Below, in pieces: positions 1-10,964 of a DNA stretch of 64,000 nucleotides. The position numbers and the translations under genes were made by a program. Under the pieces are notes generated by a model. It worked only from the letters and a program-made list of their open reading frames with translations, did not search any database and was not told the DNA's origin. Source of the stretch: Salvelinus alpinus (taxonomy: Eukaryota > Chordata > Actinopteri > Salmoniformes > Salmonidae); assembly GCF_045679555.1 (NCBI RefSeq), contig NC_092087.1:22654925-22718924 (forward strand), read 5' to 3'. Numbering within the stretch: position 1 is the stretch's first letter; every line of letters starts with the position of its first letter.

Positions 1-258
1 ACACTATATATACACAAACATATGTGGACACCCCTTCAAATTTCAAATGAGTAGATTTGGCTATTTCAGCCACACCAGTTACTAAAATCGGGCACACAGC
101 CATGCAATCTCCATAAACTTTGGCAGTAGAATGGCCTTACGGAAGAGTTCAGTGACTTTCAACATGTCACCATCATAGGATGCCACCTTTCCAACAAGTC
201 AATTCGTCAAATTTCTGCACTGTTAGAGCTGTCCCAGTCAACTGTACGTGCTGTTATA
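1..258 (+). mobile_element. Tc1-like transposon relic, left end only
   Basis: The sequence from the window start matches the left end of the fuller Tc1-like copies at 24113 and 39452 (TATGTGGACACCCCTTCAAA, then the conserved 5' region through CAACTGTACGTGCTGTTAT). The homology stops near 258 and no transposase follows, so it is a truncated copy. Confidence 0.75.
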
Positions 259-1500
259 CGTGCCCAGTCACAGTCCACAAATGGGCGGCACCCATTTATG
301 GAAATTTAAGTGGGGCGTGGCTGGCCAGTTTTGTGTAGCGGCTGGTATCATCACGTGATCACCCGTGCTGTTCATCCAGTATAAACCCAAATTATTATTA
401 GCCCTAGTTAGATAGATGGCAGAAACAGCCTATCAGAATACAATGTAATGGTTTACTCCCAATCTGTTGATGAAACCCATAACAAAGCTTGCTAAATAAC
501 TGTTTCGTTAACCAAACTAGCTAGTAGTGCACACTTTCAGTTGAGCAAACCCATGTTAACGTTAGCCAGCTAATATAACATTGAGTAATATAGCTAGCTA
601 GAGATGCCAATTGCATGTATAAATGCGAACAAACAAACCAAAGACGTTAAACTAGCTAATAGTTAACTAAAACGGGCATCCTGGATCAAGAAAAGAGTTA
701 GCTAGCTAGTGCAGGCTACATGGAGGTTCTCAGCTGGCACTTTGTAACTAGTTCACGGTGTATATTCCAACTTTGTCATGTAAATGAACACATTATTTTG
801 GAACACAGCCAGCTAATGTTAGCCACCTAACCAGCAAGACATGCAAACTGCTACTTCATCCCGGCATCTTGTGTGTGCCTGTACTGTAGCTAGCTAGTTA
901 CTGTACTACTAGCTCTCTGCAGGGTTGCAAATGCAGGTCCCGGGCTTGAGTCTTGCTCCCCCTTTTCAGATCGTTTCATTGTCAAGACATCGCACTAGTT
1001 GTGTCTTACCTGTGTCCCTCGGCTGAAACCCCGGCCAACGATCTGACTATGTCTGATCTTTGCAGTAATATTTCCATTACGAACACTTCGTTTCCCTCCA
1101 GTCCAAGGGGACTCCAACCCCAGAAGCGTCGCCATTATTTGTTATCCCTGAACTGTTCCAAGCCAGAAGATTTAGCTAACTAGATCTCATCAGATTCCAC
1201 AGTTACGAGGTCAAAATTGGCTACAATTTTTTGTGTTAATTCAAGGTTAAGGCATAAGGTCAGCGGTTAGATTTTAAGAATATCAATTGTAGAAATGGGC
1301 GGTGTTTATGACTTTGTGGCTATATAAACTTGTGACGACCGCTAGGTCTTGATACACATATTCAAAAGTAGCGGCATCTAGTGGTAGGATTTGAAAATAG
1401 TTTTGACATGAGACGCTTTCTCCGTGTGGCCCAGATAACTTCAGCACCTGGTGTCTTGTTTTGATGCTCTTTTTTTGTATGAAAATGTTGGCAATCACAA
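259..1500. other. no gene recognised
   Basis: AT-rich non-coding sequence with many dispersed TAGCTAGC and GTTAGC-type words around 400-920. I see no exon, RNA gene or intact element. It lies beyond the probable end of sla2. Confidence 0.6.
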
Positions 1501-1527
1501 GAAACAAAACTGTCATATACAACTTCA

Positions 1528-1537
1528 TTTATTTATT
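1528..1537 (-). terminator. sla2: possible sla2 poly(A) signals
   Basis: Two overlapping AATAAA hexamers on the minus strand, about 650 bp past the sla2 stop. They are the most plausible end of the 3' untranslated region. The sequence is AT-rich, so chance hexamers are possible. Confidence 0.35.
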
Positions 1538-2181
1538 CCTAATTCTTACAACCAGAGCATGCAGAACTATGCTGCCACGAGCCAAATGCTGCTAAAAAGT
1601 CAGAGTTAGTTTCAAGTTAGTTCAGACATGGCATGTCATTCATATACAAACGGATTGCAGAGTAACAGATTGCATATGAAACGAACAATCGGTTCAATAT
1701 TTAGTCCAATTAAAACGTTCTTGTTGTTCAGTGATCTTCCTTCTTTGGTAAAAAAAGAAATAGACCAATGCATGGGCGTTTCTGTGTGGACAAGCAGAAT
1801 GGAACCTTCCTTGAGCTGAAAGGAAGTGCTCCTCACATCATAATACCAAAGACAGTACAGATAATACCTTTCGGTTCCAGCCTCTGAAATGTGCTCTTGA
1901 GCACAAGCACAGCTACAGCATTAGAAGACTTGAGAAGTGCCACGTAACACTGCTTCCCTGTGGCTACCTGAACCCTAACACACATTCTACCATCAAAACA
2001 TTGATTGTGCTTGTAGTTTAATTTTTTTTCATTGTGGTTGTAAATGGTAGGCTTACTTCTATCAACTTCCACTATGCTTTTATGTAGATCATCCTTTCTG
2101 GCCTAGTACCATTAGACCTGCGCAACAGCAGACCGGACAGCATGATGTCTGTCTATTTTACTCTCATAGTCCTCCCTTTCC

Positions 2182-2317
2182 TCATGTATCCCAGTGTTTG
2201 CCACAGTTCTGGCAGCTGGCCTCTGTCATGTAGAGGTATGAGCTGATGGCCTCCCTCAGACCTTCGCTCACTAGAGAGTCCTCTGAATCCACTCTGGCCT
2301 TATTGAAGATCAATGAA
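2182..2317 (-). CDS. sla2: sla2 coding exon 7 (tail and stop)
   Basis: Reads SLIFNKARVDSEDSLVSEGL then REAISSYLYMTEASC, ending in a TGA at 2184-2182. This matches the SLLF..EESLLSEGLRES tail of human SLA2, the CBL-binding region. Acceptor ctttctag. Confidence 0.92.
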
Positions 2318-5300
2318 CTAGAAAGACAGAGGCATATGGAATGTGATTTACTTTTAACTACCACCAGAATGCATCATCTTACAATGTGTATACAGTGCAA
2401 TTGATTGCATAGATATAGCATCACATTTAATTTCATATTGACAAACAGTGAAATAAATAGTGTGTAGGTCACTTTGGACACAAAATATGATAGATGGAAG
2501 ATTTAGGAATGTGCCCCACCTGTCTACGTCATTCCAGTTGAGTGTGGGCCTCCTGATAGCTTTGGGATACGGTCTGGTGGTCAGGGTAGTATTGTTTGAG
2601 CCTTGGATGATGCAAGGCTCCCTCAGTAAACAGCACAACCCATCTGCTGACTCTGTGGATAGACATGTTTCCAAATGTTTAAAACATTCTCTAGCCAAAC
2701 AACTCCTTATGATTGACAAGAGTGTGCAAGCTGTCGTCAAGGCAAAGGGTGGCTACTTTGAAGAATCTCAAATATAAAATATATTTGATTTGTTTAACAC
2801 TTGTTTGGTTACTACATGATTCCATATGTGTTATTTCAAAGTTTTGATGTCTTCACTATTATTCTACAATGTAGAAAATAGTAAAAATAAAGAAAAACCC
2901 TTGAATGAGTAGGTGTGTCCAAACTTTGACTGGTACTGTATATTTCCCTCATATTAAACACCAATGGCATTCACTGTTGATGGTTTATATTTAGGATAAT
3001 GTTTTACAGCTTTGTCAATATATTAGTTTTTTTCAAAAATCATCTTCATGTATTATTTTATATACTGTATATTACATGTGATGAGGCCGCAGAGAGCCAG
3101 AGATAATTAAGACACCTGTGATAATCTGAAGTACCCAAAAAGCCCCTAGATGTCATCTGATTAAAAAAATGTACTTGAAAGTTAGCAAAATGCTGGTAGT
3201 GTACCAACTTCGAAAGTTTCCAGTAATATAACCTCCCCTTGCAACCATAGTGAACAGACAGCAATAGATCGCAGTAGTACCATACAGTCCGCCCTATTTG
3301 CATACTAGAGTATGAACTGTGCTACATATTTAATAATAATGCATTTGAGCCTGTTGATGGGCTTGCACCCACCAGAGTAGTGTTCCACCAATTGGCCCAG
3401 GGAGTAGAAGGTGAGGCTGGGGGAGATGTAGAACCAGCCGTTTTGGTGGCGACAGATGCGGTAGTGTTTCACTGTGGCCAGATATGAGTCCATCTTCACA
3501 AGGACTGAGAGGGAGTAGGTTTCTGTGAGTAAAAATAACACCGGACTCTTGTCACGCTACAGTCAAGAAAAAGTGCACACAATAGTTGTTGTGCTTATAT
3601 CAACTTTTTTTTTAGATAACTCATGGGAACATTTTTAAAAACTTGACATAACATTCACTAAAATGAATTTAATGAAATGAGCGTAAAGGCATGAACATCA
3701 CCTAACCTGTGTTTGTCTGACTCTCTCGGATCAGGAAAGCCCCTGTGTGATTGTGTGGCAGCAGCAGCAGCTCCTCTGCCTTCAACCTGCTGATGCCATA
3801 ATACTGCCACCTGATTAGAGCAGGATGAGAAAGTTAAAATATTGACTATCAGAAGAAGAAGAATATACAATGAAACTCCCACTACTAGGAAACTACAGTA
3901 GTTGCATCATTTCCTACGGTTTTAGGCCTACACACTAAGAAAATAGGGTTCTTGGGAAGGGTGATGGTGCTATGTGGAACCATAATGAACTCTTTGAGCC
4001 ATTCAATGGTTCTTTGTGGTTCACAAAAGTTATCTTTCAGTGATGAATAAAATGAAGGGGCGGCAGCTCATTAGAATAAGTGGTTTGCTCACAGCTCTCT
4101 TTGTACAACTGTGTGTTTGTCATTCCAGTTCATCTAATCTGTTGTGTTATGCCATTACACGTTATACATGACTATGGCCAGTGACGGTGTCTTGTGAAAG
4201 ACTTACACATGGCCTTGTGTGAATTGAGAACGGTAGACTACAATTCATCAAATGGCCACCGGGCTATTTACATTGACCCCCTCCCCATTTGTTTTGTACA
4301 CTGCTGCTACTCACTGTTTATTATCTATGCATGGTCACTTCACCCCTACCCCCATGTACAAATTACCTCGACTAACCTGTACCCCCGCACATTGACTCGG
4401 TACCGGTACCCCCTGGACATAGCCTTGTTATTGTTATTTTATTGTGTTACTTTTTATTATTTTTTACTTTAGTTTATTTGGTAAACATTTTCTTAGCTCT
4501 TTCTTGAACTTCACTGTTGGTTAAGGGCTTGTAAGTAAGCATTTCACAGTAAGGTCTACACTTGTATTCGGCGCATGTGACAAAAAATGTTTGATTTGAT
4601 CAGTGGTTCTCAATTCTCACCTCATGGACCCCCAGCTGTTCCACACCTAGCACACTTGATTCAACTTGTCAGTTATCATAATAATAACACCTATGGTAAT
4701 TTGGCTATACAGAATAAAAAACCCTGTATGGTTCTTCAAAATGATCTACAAAGAACCTTTGAGATTGAGAAAGGTTCTTTATAGAACCATTCTCCATAAA
4801 GGTTCTAAAAATAACCATTAGAAAGGGTTCTATATAGCCCCAAAAGGGGTTGTAACCATAGTGGAAACCTTATTTTGGTGCTATATAGAATAGAAAATTG
4901 TCATTTATAGCACCATACAGGTCCCATTTAGAACCTTATGAGCATGGTTCTTTATATAACCTTAAAAAAATAACCCTTATTTGGCACAATATAGAACCAT
5001 TTGTTTTTAGTGTGTACATTACACTTTCACACTTCTCCCCACTGTTAGGAAACTCAACTGAAACTACAGCTGCAATCATACCCCACTGAGGGGGGATGAT
5101 GATGTCATTCAGAGCGAGAGAACAAAATAACTCTGCCTACAGACACTAGAGAGTCACAGTTCACCTACGCTCTTAGAAAAAAAGGTTAAAAAAAGAACCC
5201 TTTTTGGTTCCAGCCAGGAATAACTATTTTGGTTCCAGGTAGAAGCCATTTCGATTCCATGTAGAACCCTTTCCACAGTGGCTTCTACATGAAACCCCAA

Positions 5301-7404
5301 ACAGCTTTACATGGAACCAAAAAGTGTTCTGCTGCACTGTAAAAGAAAAATCTAGTTGTTTCAACTAAATTTTATTAAGTATTTTTTTTGTTTACTCAAC
5401 TTGTCAGTTAAAGTGTTACCTGAATTTGACATTTTTAGTTGTCCCAAACTTAGCTCCAACATGAGAAAACGTAGGAAAAAATTCAGTCAACTTAAAATGA
5501 TGTGTTTGCTCAATTTGTCTCATTTGTTCAATCAACTCGAAATTATTGTTTTGGCATTTTACAAAGGAAAAGGCTGTGAAACTAGTCACACACACACAGT
5601 ACATGATCACATTGTGTATGTTCATTTATATAGTAATTGGCATTCAACATGACCTCATCTGGGATTTGAACTCACAACTTCTTGGTTCACAGCATTCCAA
5701 TCTTCCTGCTACGCACCTGTATTGCTACACTTTGCACTTCAAAGTAAATCTGAGCTCTGTTAAAAATACATTCAAGAAAAACTATTTATCATAGCGATTA
5801 AGGAGTAACATAAAATGAGAAATATGACCTACCAACATTAGATAACTACTCAAATTAAATAAGTTAATGATGAGAGAATAGTCAGATGAAATGATAATTG
5901 ACACAGACATGGTGGCGTAGCAGGAAGATCGAAATGCCATGAACCACATAATTGAATTGTAATTACTGTATAAATGAACATGCACAATGTAATCATGTAT
6001 GTCAAGGTGTGTCAAATACATAAGTTGAAAACATTGTATGTTAAAAGCATTGCGTGTGTGACTAATTGCACAGCCTTTTTTAGGTAAGATGCCCAAAATA
6101 ATAATTTCTAGTTGAAAGAACATAGGACACAAATTGTGCAAACACGTCATATTAAGTTAACAGCATTTTTGCCTACATTTTCTAATGTTGGAGGCATGGA
6201 GCTAAGTTTGGGCCAACTAAAAATGTTAAGTTCAGTTAACACTTTGACCGAAAAGTTGAGTAAACAAAAAAAGGCAGTGGAATCAGTTACTTAATAATAA
6301 TTAGTTGAAACAACTAGATTAGTGTTTATTTTATATATATATATAAAATAAAATAACAATATACATATATATATTTTTTCTTGAAATGTTTATTATTGAA
6401 AAAAAAGTTATATATATAAAAAATAAATACAATTGTATTTTTATTTTTTATTAAGCAGTGTATGGAGAAAGCCTAGGAACCCTTTTGGAATAGTTTTTTC
6501 TGAGTGTACACAGAAGCTCCCACCTTTAGTGGTTAGAGCGTTGGGCCAGTAACCAAAAGGTTGCTGGATCGAATCCCTGAGTTGACAAGGTCTGTTAATC
6601 TGTTGTTCTGCCCCTGATCAAGGCAGTTAACCCACTGTTCCCTGGGCGCTGAAGACGTGGATGTCGATTAAGGCAGCCCCCCGCACCTCTCTGATTCAGA
6701 GGGGTTGGGTTAAATGTGGAAGACACATTTCAGTTGAAGGCATTCAGTTGTACAACTGACTAGGTATCCCCCTTTCCCCTTTAGTGTACACACAATCTCC
6801 CACCCTTAAGTGGAGTCCCCACCTCTCTCTTTATCCTATTGATGAATTCCAATACCCACTCTCTCATGACATCCACTCATCGTAAACAGCTGTGACAGTC
6901 AGAAATAAAAAGTGAGACCAAGTAGTAGTCATCTTACCTGTTAATTACTTTGGCAGTGTAGTTGCTGGGGATATAACTCTCATTGCCTGTCGTTGTGGAT
7001 CGCACCATCCAAAAATCCCCATCGCTGCAATTAAAGAGATCAGTGTTTTCAACCAAACTACCACATACACTACATGTACAGCTCCATGCAGGTATGACAC
7101 TTACTCTAATAACACCGTGAGCCTCTCCCCTATATGGATGCTGGATTCCAAGGGACCTTGGGAGGGGATGTCATAGAGGGATACCACCATGGGCCTGTTA
7201 TTGTCTAAAAAAAGAATAATGTCTTTTAATAGTTGCAATCAGCATTCAGGCTGGCTGGAGGATTCTTTCAGATTGAGGTAACAAATCAAGATTTCAAAAG
7301 ACCTATGGAAGAAGCTGGTGTTTAGTCTTACCTGACATTGCAGGTTCAGTTGGATTCTTCAGAGTTGGCATATTGGACCATACTTTGATCGGGCAAGTCC
7401 CCAT
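2182..7404 (-). CDS. sla2: Src-like adaptor 2, seven coding exons, 260 aa
   Basis: Spliced gene read from minus-strand exons 7404-7332, 7204-7105, 7024-6938, 3810-3707, 3522-3373, 2652-2520 and 2317-2182. All junctions are GT-AG and the phases agree, giving 783 nt (260 residues plus stop); human SLA2 is about 261. Order: acylation-type N-terminus (MGTC), SH3 (about 26-86, with VSLYDIPS, DGDFWMV and YIPSNY), SH2 (about 88-185, with GAFLIRES holding the phosphotyrosine-binding Arg, then YSLSV and HYRI), and a tail with SEGLREAISSYL that aligns with the C-terminus of human SLA2. The family lacks a kinase domain. In mammals it recruits CBL through the tail and dampens T- and B-cell receptor signalling at membranes. 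Its neighbour ndrg3 supports SLA2 over the paralogue SLA. Salmonids usually keep two ohnologues, so the a/b suffix cannot be set. Confidence 0.93.
2520..2652 (-). CDS. sla2: sla2 coding exon 6 (end of SH2 and linker)
   Basis: Reads SADGLCCLLREPCIIQG then RRPTLNWNDVD. The CCLLxEPC stretch ends the SH2 in SLA proteins, and PTLNW matches the TPLNW linker of human SLA2. Acceptor tccacag, donor gtgggg. A Tc1 relic starts about 50 bp upstream. Confidence 0.93.
2705..2940 (+). mobile_element. Tc1-like element terminal fragment
   Basis: Holds a transposase C-terminal relic (SVQAVVKAKGGYFEESQI, then stop) followed by the conserved end that reads GGTGTGTCCAAACTTTGACT before TGTA. Only about 235 bp remain. 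It sits in the sla2 intron between exons 6 and 5. Confidence 0.75.
3373..3522 (-). CDS. sla2: sla2 coding exon 5 (SH2, C-terminal half)
   Basis: Reads TYSLSVLVKM, KHYRICRHQNGWFYISPS and LGQLVEHYS, the central strands and C-terminal helix of the SH2 domain. Acceptor ctcacag, donor gtgggt. Phase 1 in, phase 1 out. Confidence 0.94.
3707..3810 (-). CDS. sla2: sla2 coding exon 4 (SH2, N-terminal half)
   Basis: Reads WQYYGISRLKAEELLLLP then GAFLIRESQTNT. FLIRES is the SH2 signature with the phosphotyrosine-binding Arg. Bounded by an atcag acceptor and a gttagg donor. The intron before it (3811-6937) carries a nest of transposons. Confidence 0.93.
3931..5017. mobile_element. DNA transposon with terminal inverted repeats, interrupted by a LINE tail
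   Basis: The ends are inverted copies: ACACTAAGAAAATAGGGTTCT on the left against the complement of AACCATTTGTTTTTAGTGTGT on the right. The body holds many GGTTCT/AGAACC words typical of a salmonid non-autonomous repeat. A LINE 3' end (about 4190-4610) interrupts it. No transposase seen. Confidence 0.55.
4190..4610 (+). mobile_element. L2/CR1-type LINE, 3' end fragment
   Basis: Matches the 3' untranslated end of the LINE copy at 48.8-51.1 kb (opposite strand), through GCATTTCACAGTAAGGTCTA and GGCGCATGTGACAAA, ending in TTTGATTTGATC. The 5' part is missing, as usual for target-primed reverse transcription. Confidence 0.7.
5166..6508. mobile_element. DNA transposon shell with a second element inside
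   Basis: The outer element begins near TCTTAGAAAAAAAGGTT and ends near AACCCTTTTGGAATAGTTTT, roughly inverted copies. Inside, 5336-6464 is a different element bounded by TAGTTGTTTCAACTAA and its complement TTAGTTGAAACAACTA. No transposase gene recognised in either. Confidence 0.5.
6518..6785 (+). mobile_element. tRNA-derived salmonid SINE
   Basis: Has a tRNA-like head with A box (TAGTGGTTAGAGCG) and B box (GGTTGCTGGATCGAATCC), then the salmonid SINE body (TGCCCCTGATCAAGGCAGTT) and the tail ending CAACTGACTAGGTATCCCCC. It is not a functional tRNA gene. Same subfamily as the minus-strand SINE at 52.9-53.3 kb. Confidence 0.8.
6938..7024 (-). CDS. sla2: sla2 coding exon 3 (SH3, second half)
   Basis: Reads DGDFWMVRSTTTG then SYIPSNYTAKV, the W and YIPSNY elements of the SH3 ligand groove. 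Flanked by tgcag and gtaag. It joins exon 2 at an Asp codon split across the junction. Confidence 0.93.
7105..7204 (-). CDS. sla2: sla2 coding exon 2 (SH3, first half)
   Basis: Follows a T-rich tract ending in AG and ends in gtaagt. It reads MVVSLYDIPSQG and IGERLTVLL, the ALYDY-like strand and the RT-loop region of an SH3 domain. Phase 1 in, phase 2 out, matching both neighbours. Confidence 0.92.
7332..7404 (-). CDS. sla2: sla2 coding exon 1 (start codon, acylation signal)
   Basis: The start ATG is at 7404-7402 and encodes MGTCPIKVWS. Gly2 fits N-myristoylation and Cys4 a neighbouring palmitoylation site, as in Src-family N-termini. The exon ends phase 1 before gtaag. Upstream, a polypyrimidine tract and AG near 7446 mark the exon's 5' acceptor, so a separate 5' untranslated exon is expected. 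Confidence 0.85.
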
Positions 7405-7788
7405 GACCAGCTGCTTCTCTAGCTGTATGTCTGGATGGCTCCTTAGGCTGAGAGAGAGAGGAGTGTACTGTCATCTATCTTCTTTTGTCATTCGGGTTAC
7501 ACAAACAAGATGACACAGGGACAGAATTAACCACAACAAGAAACCATAATTTCCTCAATAACCTGACAAGTTTCCATTCAAAAATTATTATGACGAGCCT
7601 TATACATAGTCCTTATGATCTAAACACTAACTCTGACAAAATAAAGGGTTCAGGTACACTTTACAATACACAGGCCTTAAAAAGGTATAACTACCAGTGG
7701 AATAACTTTTCATTAGAGTAAATGCAATAAAAAGTGCTTCCATTGTTAATGTTAATGAGTTCTGAAGTAAAACTGAAACTTACTCACC

Positions 7789-8221
7789 TTATTGAATTGG
7801 TGTTTAACTGTTGGGTAATGATGATGGGTCACCACACACAGCTGTCTATATCCTCCTCTGGGTAGCTGATATACACTCAGCAAAGACCAGTGCTGCAACT
7901 AAGATCATGAGTGTTATGTGTCCTGTCTTCAGTGTCTGCATGTACATTCAAATGTATGTATATGTGTATGTGTGCGTGAGAGTGTGGGATCAACACCCTG
8001 TTCTATCACAATCCGTGAGAAAGAGAAGGTTTCTCCCTCTGCTCCGTTTCTTGGGAGAGTACTCTATCTACACAACTGTGGCTGAGGGGGTAGATAGAGG
8101 AGGACTCAAGACAGAGGCCCACTCGATGAGGACAGGTTTTTATGTCTCTAGTAGCTTTCTGTGATGCCAAAGTTCCTGACATCCTGACACAAAACCGTGT
8201 GTATCGAGGAGTTGACATCAT
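7789..8221 (-). other. sla2: possible sla2 5' untranslated exon and promoter side
   Basis: A strong minus-strand donor (AAG followed by gtgagta) lies at 7788/7787, upstream of an acceptor that precedes the start-codon exon, so a non-coding first exon ending at 7788 is plausible. The transcription start was not located, and the right limit here is arbitrary. No long reading frame continues through it. Confidence 0.35.
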
Positions 8222-8574
8222 TTTTCATGTCCTTAAAATCGCATTTCTGCAGATGCACAAAAACATGAGATAAAAATCTGCTTAAATGACATACTACTTT
8301 TCTAGGCTAATGTAATCTGTCAGCAATCAGCATCAGAGCTTTGAGTCATGAATACACCACTAGAACGTATACGCCTACCGAAAATACCATCACCAGCTGG
8401 GAGGACTGTGTCAGATTTACAGTAATATGTATACGCTTCTCTGAAAACAAGTTGCAGATTCAAATGAAGTAGAGGAATGTTACATCCTGTAATGTTATGA
8501 TGCGTTTGATCAGTGTTTTTTCCACAGCACTGTAAATATATTATTATTCTATACTGTAATGAGTAGGATATGTA
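8222..8574. other. no feature recognised upstream of sla2
   Basis: Intergenic sequence between ndrg3 and sla2 with no reading frame, exon or repeat that I recognise. The sla2 promoter may lie here. Confidence 0.4.
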
Positions 8575-9065
8575 CAGTGGGGCCCGAAATTAGTGACACC
8601 CTTGATAAAGATTAGCAATAATTACTATATAAAATATATAATTCTAATACTGAGCTGTATCGTATGCTCAACATTTTTTCGGAAATTATATTATTTTAAT
8701 CTAATGTAATTGCTCAGAGAAAGACATTTTGTTTAACAAGTCATATTGATTTAATAATGATTGGCACCCCTAAAGACTCCTAAAAAGTCAATTAGTCAAA
8801 AGTATAGTATTTGATCCCAGTGTTGCTAGCACGGAATGACTACATCAAGTGTGTGATTCTACAAACTTGTTGGATGCATTTGCAGTTTATTTTGGTTGTG
8901 TTTCAGATTATTTTGTGCCCAATTGAAATGAGTAGTAAATAATGCGTTGTGTCATTTGGGAGTCACTTTATTGTAAATAAGAATATAATATGTTTCTGAA
9001 CACTTCTACATTAATGGGGATGCTACCATGATTATGGATAATCCTGAATGAATCGTGAATAATGA
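8575..9065 (+). mobile_element. non-autonomous DNA repeat, related to 37.5-38.2 kb
   Basis: Shares with 37700-37930 the segments GTGTTTCAGATT, TTGGGAGTCACTTT, AACACTTCTACATT and TGGATGCTACCATGATTA, at moderate divergence. It starts TACAGTGGGGCCCGAAATTA, resembling a terminal repeat at a TA target. No coding capacity. Confidence 0.55.
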
Positions 9066-9791
9066 TGAGTGAGAAAGTTACGGAGGGTCAAAGATCATAC
9101 CCCCAAGACATACAAACCTCCCCGGTTATTGTTAATGGTGCAGTGAGGCTCCTCAGAAGAGGAAGGGGAGGACCATCCTCCTCAGTGAAATTTCATAAAA
9201 ATTAAAATAGTGAAACATTAAACTATACTAAATATATTAATGTCACCAAATAATTAATTAAAACACACTGTTTTGCAATAAAGGTCTACAGTAACTTCAA
9301 CAGCACTGTCTGGGGTAGCACCATGGTGTAGCTGGAGGACAGCTAGCTTCCGTTCTCCTCTGGCTACATTGACTTCAATACAAAACCTAGGAAACTCATA
9401 GGCCTCACCCCCTTCCATAGACATACATGGTAATTATGACCACTTCTGGAGGACGTCCTCCAACCAATCAAAGTTTTTTCAGTATGAACTGACATATTGT
9501 CCATCCAATCATAGGATTAGGATCAGAGAATTAACCTAGTGTGTTGTATTGGGGTTGTGCCACAGAGCATTATGGGGGTTCTATGTGTTGAGAGGCTTGG
9601 TGGCATTGTTGAATAGAGATTGAGAGAGAAGAGTGTCGCAAACGCCATTATACCAAAGAAGAAGAAGAGAGTAAAGAGTGATAGTTGAGAATTTTTGGGA
9701 TATTATTCAACTCAAATTAAAAAAAATCGAATTACAGGAGACGGGGAGGTATATTATGAATTGTTTTCTTGGTTTCAGAACTTTATTTCTG

Positions 9792-10393
9792 TGTCCAGTT
9801 AGCAGTGGTGTAAAGTACTTCAGTAGAAATACTTTAATGTACTACTTAAGTCGTTTTTTGGGGGTATCTGTACTTTACTATTTATATTTCTGACAACTTT
9901 TACTTTTACTTCACTACACTTCTAAAGAAAATAATCTACTTTTTACTCCATACGTTTTCCCTGACACCCAAAAGTACTCGTAACATTTTGACTGCTTAGC
10001 AGGACAGGAAAATTGTGCAATTCACACACTTATCAAGAGAACATCCCTGGTCATCCCTACTGCCTCTGATCTGGCGGAATCACTAAACAAAAATGCTTCA
10101 TTTGTGAATTATGTCTGAGTGTTGGAGTTTGCCCCTGACTATCTGTAAATTTAAAAAACAAGAACATGGTGCTGTCTGGTTTGCCTAATATAAGGAATTT
10201 GAAATCATTATTACTTTTACCTTTGACACTGAAGTATAGTTTAGCAATTGCATTTACTTTTGATACTTAAGTATATTTAAAACCAAATACTTTTATACTT
10301 TCACTCAAGTAGTATTTACTGGTTGACTTTCCCTTTTACTTGAGTCATTTTCTATTAAGGTATCTTTACTTTTACTCGAGTATGACAATCGAT
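9792..10393. mobile_element. hAT-type MITE (CAGTGGTGTAAAGTACTT ends)
   Basis: Begins CAGTGGTGTAAAGTACTT and ends with long imperfect inverted AAAGTA/TACTTTTAC-rich sequence (CTTTTACTCGAGTATGACA). CAGTGGTGTAAAGTA ends are typical of non-autonomous hAT elements in fish. No open frame of note. Confidence 0.6.
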
Positions 10394-10460
10394 CATGTAA
10401 TGGACGAAGATCTGCGTATTCAAACTACACAACACAACGAGAAAGTAAGAAGAGACAGGG

Positions 10461-10844
10461 ATGTTCTCAAGCGGTTTATCGACATCACTGCATTTTTGGG
10501 TATGCAAGAATGAGCTTTTAGAGGACAACAAAGAGAGGGAAAGTTACGTTAACATGGGCAACTACATGGAGCTTGCAGAGGTAATTGCACGTTATGATGC
10601 GTTACTTTCTGAACATATGGAACTTTCTACTGTCTTTTCTGTGATCATTCAGAATGATATGATAGCTTGCATCGCATCATCCATTAAAAGTGAGAGTACA
10701 AGAGAGGTGGACTCAGGATGTAAGGCACACCTACTGTACAAGGCACGGTTTGCCTTAATTCATGATAACATCAAGTCTCGGGTAGCACGAAGGTACAAAA
10801 GCCTGGACAGCATGCGATTCCTGGAGTTGTTAGATGGTAGTTAA
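10461..10844 (+). pseudogene. hAT-like/DUF4371-type transposase fragment
   Basis: A 127-codon open stretch contains GNYMELAEVIARYDALLSEH and IQNDMIACIASSIKS, resembling the N-terminal part of ZMYM/DUF4371-type hAT transposases that are common in fish genomes. The catalytic core is absent; an abrupt change to KSRVARRYKSLDS suggests an internal deletion. It is a relic, not a host gene. Confidence 0.5.
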
Positions 10845-10964
10845 TTTGATTAATTCAAGACAAAACTGTTTAAATCTGAAATGCAGATCATTTTTCTTAA
10901 CCCTTTGCTAGTATTAGATTGAGTGTTATCGTGGAAACACAAGATATAAACAAAGAAAATGAAC

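Larger units (their letters stand above)
9133..10860 (+). mobile_element. hAT-like element relic with transposase fragment
   Basis: Starts with a repeat of the GCAGTGAGGCTCCTCAGAAG type and ends in a transposase-like fragment (next entry). A second, unrelated inverted-repeat element (9792-10393) interrupts it. Right end not determined. Confidence 0.4.

Noticed and set aside
6518-6600. tRNA genes
   Set aside because: The A and B boxes belong to tRNA-derived SINEs, with SINE bodies and tails attached. The same applies at 39254 and 52983.
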